DNA from: [Mycobacterium] crassicus
GTDB taxonomy: Bacteria > Actinomycetota > Actinomycetes > Mycobacteriales > Mycobacteriaceae
Assembly (NCBI RefSeq): GCF_020181615.1
Contig: NZ_CP084029.1
Location: 1,545,223 to 1,609,222 of the forward strand
Length of the DNA: 64,000 nt
Reading direction: 5' to 3'
Positions within the stretch are counted from its first letter, which is position 1. Each line of letters starts with the position of its first letter. This document shows positions 61,884-64,000 of this stretch, piece after piece. The notes below the pieces were generated by a model. That model saw only the letters and a list, made by a program, of their open reading frames with translations, had not been told where the DNA came from and did not search any database. The position numbers were made by a program, and so were the translations under genes.

Positions 61884-63065
61884 TCAGCTTCGGGCGTCTG
61901 CAGTGCCGGTGTGCTCGGAGGCAGGGTTGCGCACGATCACGGGTTTGGACCGAGGGCGGGCGGAGTCGCCGCGGACCGGTAAGAGTGTGCTCATCAGGGA
62001 CTGGCCGAACATGCTGTTCGGCGTTACCGTCGCCGGCGCCCCGGCAACGGCGGTGATCGGCAGGTTCGACACGGCCGAGGTGGTGACCACCGCGTCACTG
62101 GCCCAGGTCACCGGCACCGACAGAGGCCCGACCGTCCCGGCTCGGCCCAATCGTGCCGATACCGGAGGCCGAGCGTCGGCTCCGACGGCCTGTTGCTGGG
62201 CCAGTCGGGCCTGCTCACCGGCTTGCCGGGCGGCGTCTGCGCCGACACCGGCGACCTTGGTGCCGAAGGCGACCTGAGAACTTGGCAGGATCATGCCGTA
62301 GCTGATCGCTTGCATCGGATAGTTCAGAATATTGCTCCCCAGGACGCTGGGGAGAAGGCCTGATGTGCTGACGAGGGGACTGAAACTGAACAACGGCGTC
62401 GAACCGAACAGCGGAATCGACTCCGACGGCGTCGCCTCGCCCAGCGGTGCGGCCGCCGCAGCCTGGGCCAGCAGATGAACGCCGGACGCCCCGGCGTTGG
62501 CCTGCGCCACCGCACCGCACTGGGCGCTCAGCCCCGCCGGATCGGCGACCGATGGAGGTTCGCGGAACGGGGTCAGTGTCGACGTGGTTGCTGCGCTGCA
62601 GGCATAGACGTTCATGGCGGCGGCGTCCTGACACCACATCTCCGCGTACTGAGCCTCGCATGCGGCGATCGCGGCGCTGTTCTGACCGAGGAAGTTGGTC
62701 GCGACCAGTGCCGTCAACAGTGCACGGTTAGCCGCGACAACCGCTGGCGGAACTGTCATCGCGAATGCCTGCTCGAAGGCGGCTGCCGACGAATTGGCTT
62801 GCGCCGCCGTCTGTTCACACAGTGCGGCGGCGCCGTGCAGCCACCCCACATACGAAGCCGAGGCGGCCTGCATCGCTGCCGACGACGGCCCCGACCACAC
62901 CGGGCCGATCAGCCCGGATACCACTGACGAGAAATTCATGGCAGCCGACTCCAGTTCGGCGGCAAGCGCATTCCAGGCCCCGGCGGCCAACCGCAGGGGT
63001 GTCGACCCCGGGCCGGCGTACATGCGTCCGGAGTTCACCTCCGGTGGTAGGAAATTGAAGTCCAC
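61884..63065 (-). CDS. PPE family protein, PPE-SVP subfamily
   Basis: 393 residues: [35 protein letters not shown] at the WxG turn, [10 protein letters not shown] near 310 as an SVP variant. Similar length to the next gene but clearly diverged from it. In ESX-5 loci such tandem PPE genes share one PE partner. Confidence 0.95.
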   Translation of the reverse strand: MDFNFLPPEVNSGRMYAGPGSTPLRLAAGAWNALAAELESAAMNFSSVVSGLIGPVWSGPSSAAMQAASASYVGWLHGAAALCEQTAAQANSSAAAFEQAFAMTVPPAVVAANRALLTALVATNFLGQNSAAIAACEAQYAEMWCQDAAAMNVYACSAATTSTLTPFREPPSVADPAGLSAQCGAVAQANAGASGVHLLAQAAAAAPLGEATPSESIPLFGSTPLFSFSPLVSTSGLLPSVLGSNILNYPMQAISYGMILPSSQVAFGTKVAGVGADAARQAGEQARLAQQQAVGADARPPVSARLGRAGTVGPLSVPVTWASDAVVTTSAVSNLPITAVAGAPATVTPNSMFGQSLMSTLLPVRGDSARPRSKPVIVRNPASEHTGTADARS

Positions 63066-63190
63066 GGTTTCACTCCCGGTGGCCGGGGAGCGGGTGCTCG
63101 ACTCCTCGCATACCCATCAGAATCCCCGGGCGGGCGCCTGCCGGTCGCGCGTACTGACCTCAGTTGCGCGGCGACAGCATTGCCGTTCGA

Positions 63191-63238
63191 TCAATCGGCT
63201 TCGCCGAGCGGCTTGGGCTTGGTAGTTGAGGATGACAT
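63191..63238 (-). pseudogene. Possible PE gene remnant
   Basis: The DNA just after the right-end PPE stop (63240-63296) matches the PPE-PE spacer at 59196-59255, up to an ATGTCA that aligns with the PE start. It then reads only 15 codons (MSSSTTKPKPLGEA) before TGA, and the GGAG ribosome site is lost. A PE gene was probably deleted here. Confidence 0.4.
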
Positions 63239-63296
63239 GGACGTTGCTTTCGGGTCGGTGGTTGGTCGGTGAGCGGCACAGGTGGTGGGGATCGAG

Positions 63297-64000
63297 TTAT
63301 TCGACGAGCAGTTCGTCGGGAAGTGTCGTGCTGTCGAGCAGCTCGTTGAGCATGTCGTCGGTCAGAATCCCGGATTCGATGATCTCGGCGAATCTGCGTA
63401 ACTTGGTGGCGGTTTCACCGGTCGACGGGGCAGCGATCGTGCTGGACACCATGGCGATTTGGGCGGTGGCCGCATCGCTGGATCCGCGGCGGACCAGGCG
63501 TGCGCTGGCGGCGGCGGCGAGTCCGGTCAGGCCGGCGGCGCCGATGCCCGTGTAGCGCATGGCGTCGGGCAGTGCGGCGCTGGCGACAGGCAGCACCACG
63601 GTGGGCAGTTCGCCTGTCGGGGTGGCTGCAGCCCAGGACGGTGGCACCGACAGTGCCCGCAGCAGGTCCGCCTGGCCGATGCCGGCGGACACCGGTGCGC
63701 CGGCCAGCGCCGCAACCCCGGACGACAACCCGCCGTCCAGTGCCGAACCGGCCGCTGCCGCAGCACCGGCGGCCGCGCCACCGCCCCCGGGCGCGGCGAA
63801 GGCGAAGCCCAGAAACGTTCTCGCCAGCCATGCGGCCGGGCCCATGCCGAACTGCATCAGCAGTGACGGGTTCGTGACGATGGAAGTCAGCGATGTCAGT
63901 GACAGTTCCGCGGGGTCGGCGGTCGGTGCGGCGGCGGCGGAGGAGGCGGTGGAGGCGAGTGCTTGGGTGATTGCGGTGGTTGGGTCGGTGGGGTTGGTGT
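63297..64000 (-). CDS. PPE family protein, C-terminal part (5' end outside window)
   Basis: The frame continues without a stop from 63297 to the right edge, reading through [16 protein letters not shown] near the edge, so the ATG at 63857 is internal. SVP motif [10 protein letters not shown] and the tail [23 protein letters not shown] closely match the PPE encoded at 59256-60449. Likely a recent paralogue. Confidence 0.88.
   Translation of the reverse strand, partial: TNPTDPTTAITQALASTASSAAAAPTADPAELSLTSLTSIVTNPSLLMQFGMGPAAWLARTFLGFAFAAPGGGGAAAGAAAAAGSALDGGLSSGVAALAGAPVSAGIGQADLLRALSVPPSWAAATPTGELPTVVLPVASAALPDAMRYTGIGAAGLTGLAAAASARLVRRGSSDAATAQIAMVSSTIAAPSTGETATKLRRFAEIIESGILTDDMLNELLDSTTLPDELLVE
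63917..64000. repeat. 84-bp tract shared with the PPE gene at 59256-60449, copy 2
   Basis: Identical to 59846-59929 up to the window end. The 3' ends of the two genes and the following spacers are also very similar, though not identical. Confidence 0.9.

Overview
The window reads as a chromosomal segment of a GC-rich mycobacterium. The evidence is a 3' rrn end (23S-5S), a run of genes in the order of M. tuberculosis Rv1316c to Rv1343c, a FAS-I multienzyme followed by acpS, and an ESX/PE/PPE cluster at the right end. The several PPE-SVP proteins and the QILSS-type Esx pair point to a lineage with ESX-5, typical of slow growers and the M. terrae/Mycolicibacter group; species is not assignable from this window alone. 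Equivalences to M. tuberculosis genes are made from remembered protein and gene-order knowledge, not from a search.

Layout. 1-2.6 kb: end of the 23S rRNA, the 5S rRNA and a strong terminator. 2.7-13.9 kb: a secreted PE-PPE-fold hydrolase, alkylation repair (ogt, alkA), a glutaminase with a STAS tail, one membrane adenylate cyclase, NucS mismatch endonuclease, an OYE reductase, methylmalonyl-CoA epimerase, fadA4 and a CnoX-like protein. 13.9-20.8 kb: alpha-glucan block, glgB and glgE in one direction and glgP divergent. 20.9-25.2 kb: a PGRS-repeat protein without a PE domain, carrying an apparent frameshift, and a lipoprotein zinc metallopeptidase. 25.2-39.2 kb: dinG, pncB, a flavin monooxygenase, then a tightly overlapping run clpS - DUF2017 - P1 peptidase - rhomboid - murI - Rv1339-like phosphodiesterase - rph - rdgB, a Ser/Thr kinase with a DUF3761 tail, two small membrane proteins and a RibD/DHFR-type reductase. 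The mec-cysO-cysM genes expected between the P1 peptidase and the rhomboid gene are not there.

At about 39.3 kb a tRNA-Leu(UAG), a DUF732 protein and an MFS transporter separate this block from a second conserved block (Rv2525c-like Tat protein, fas, acpS, M20 peptidase) that is distant in M. tuberculosis. This implies a rearrangement in one of the lineages. 53.6-56.8 kb is accessory: a LysR regulator, a flavoprotein, a notable inverted repeat and two DUF202 membrane proteins.

56.8-64 kb is an ESX-5-type cluster read leftwards: PPE (cut by the window end), PPE, PPE, PPE, PE, EsxM-like, EsxN-like. An AraC-family regulator lies on the opposite strand between PE and esx. A 29-bp element made of two CGGGAC half-sites exactly 21 bp apart occurs just before the AraC gene and again in the gap upstream of the first PPE/PE pair (27 of 29 bases identical). 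This suggests a self-contained regulatory circuit controlling a PE/PPE pair and is the observation I rate highest.
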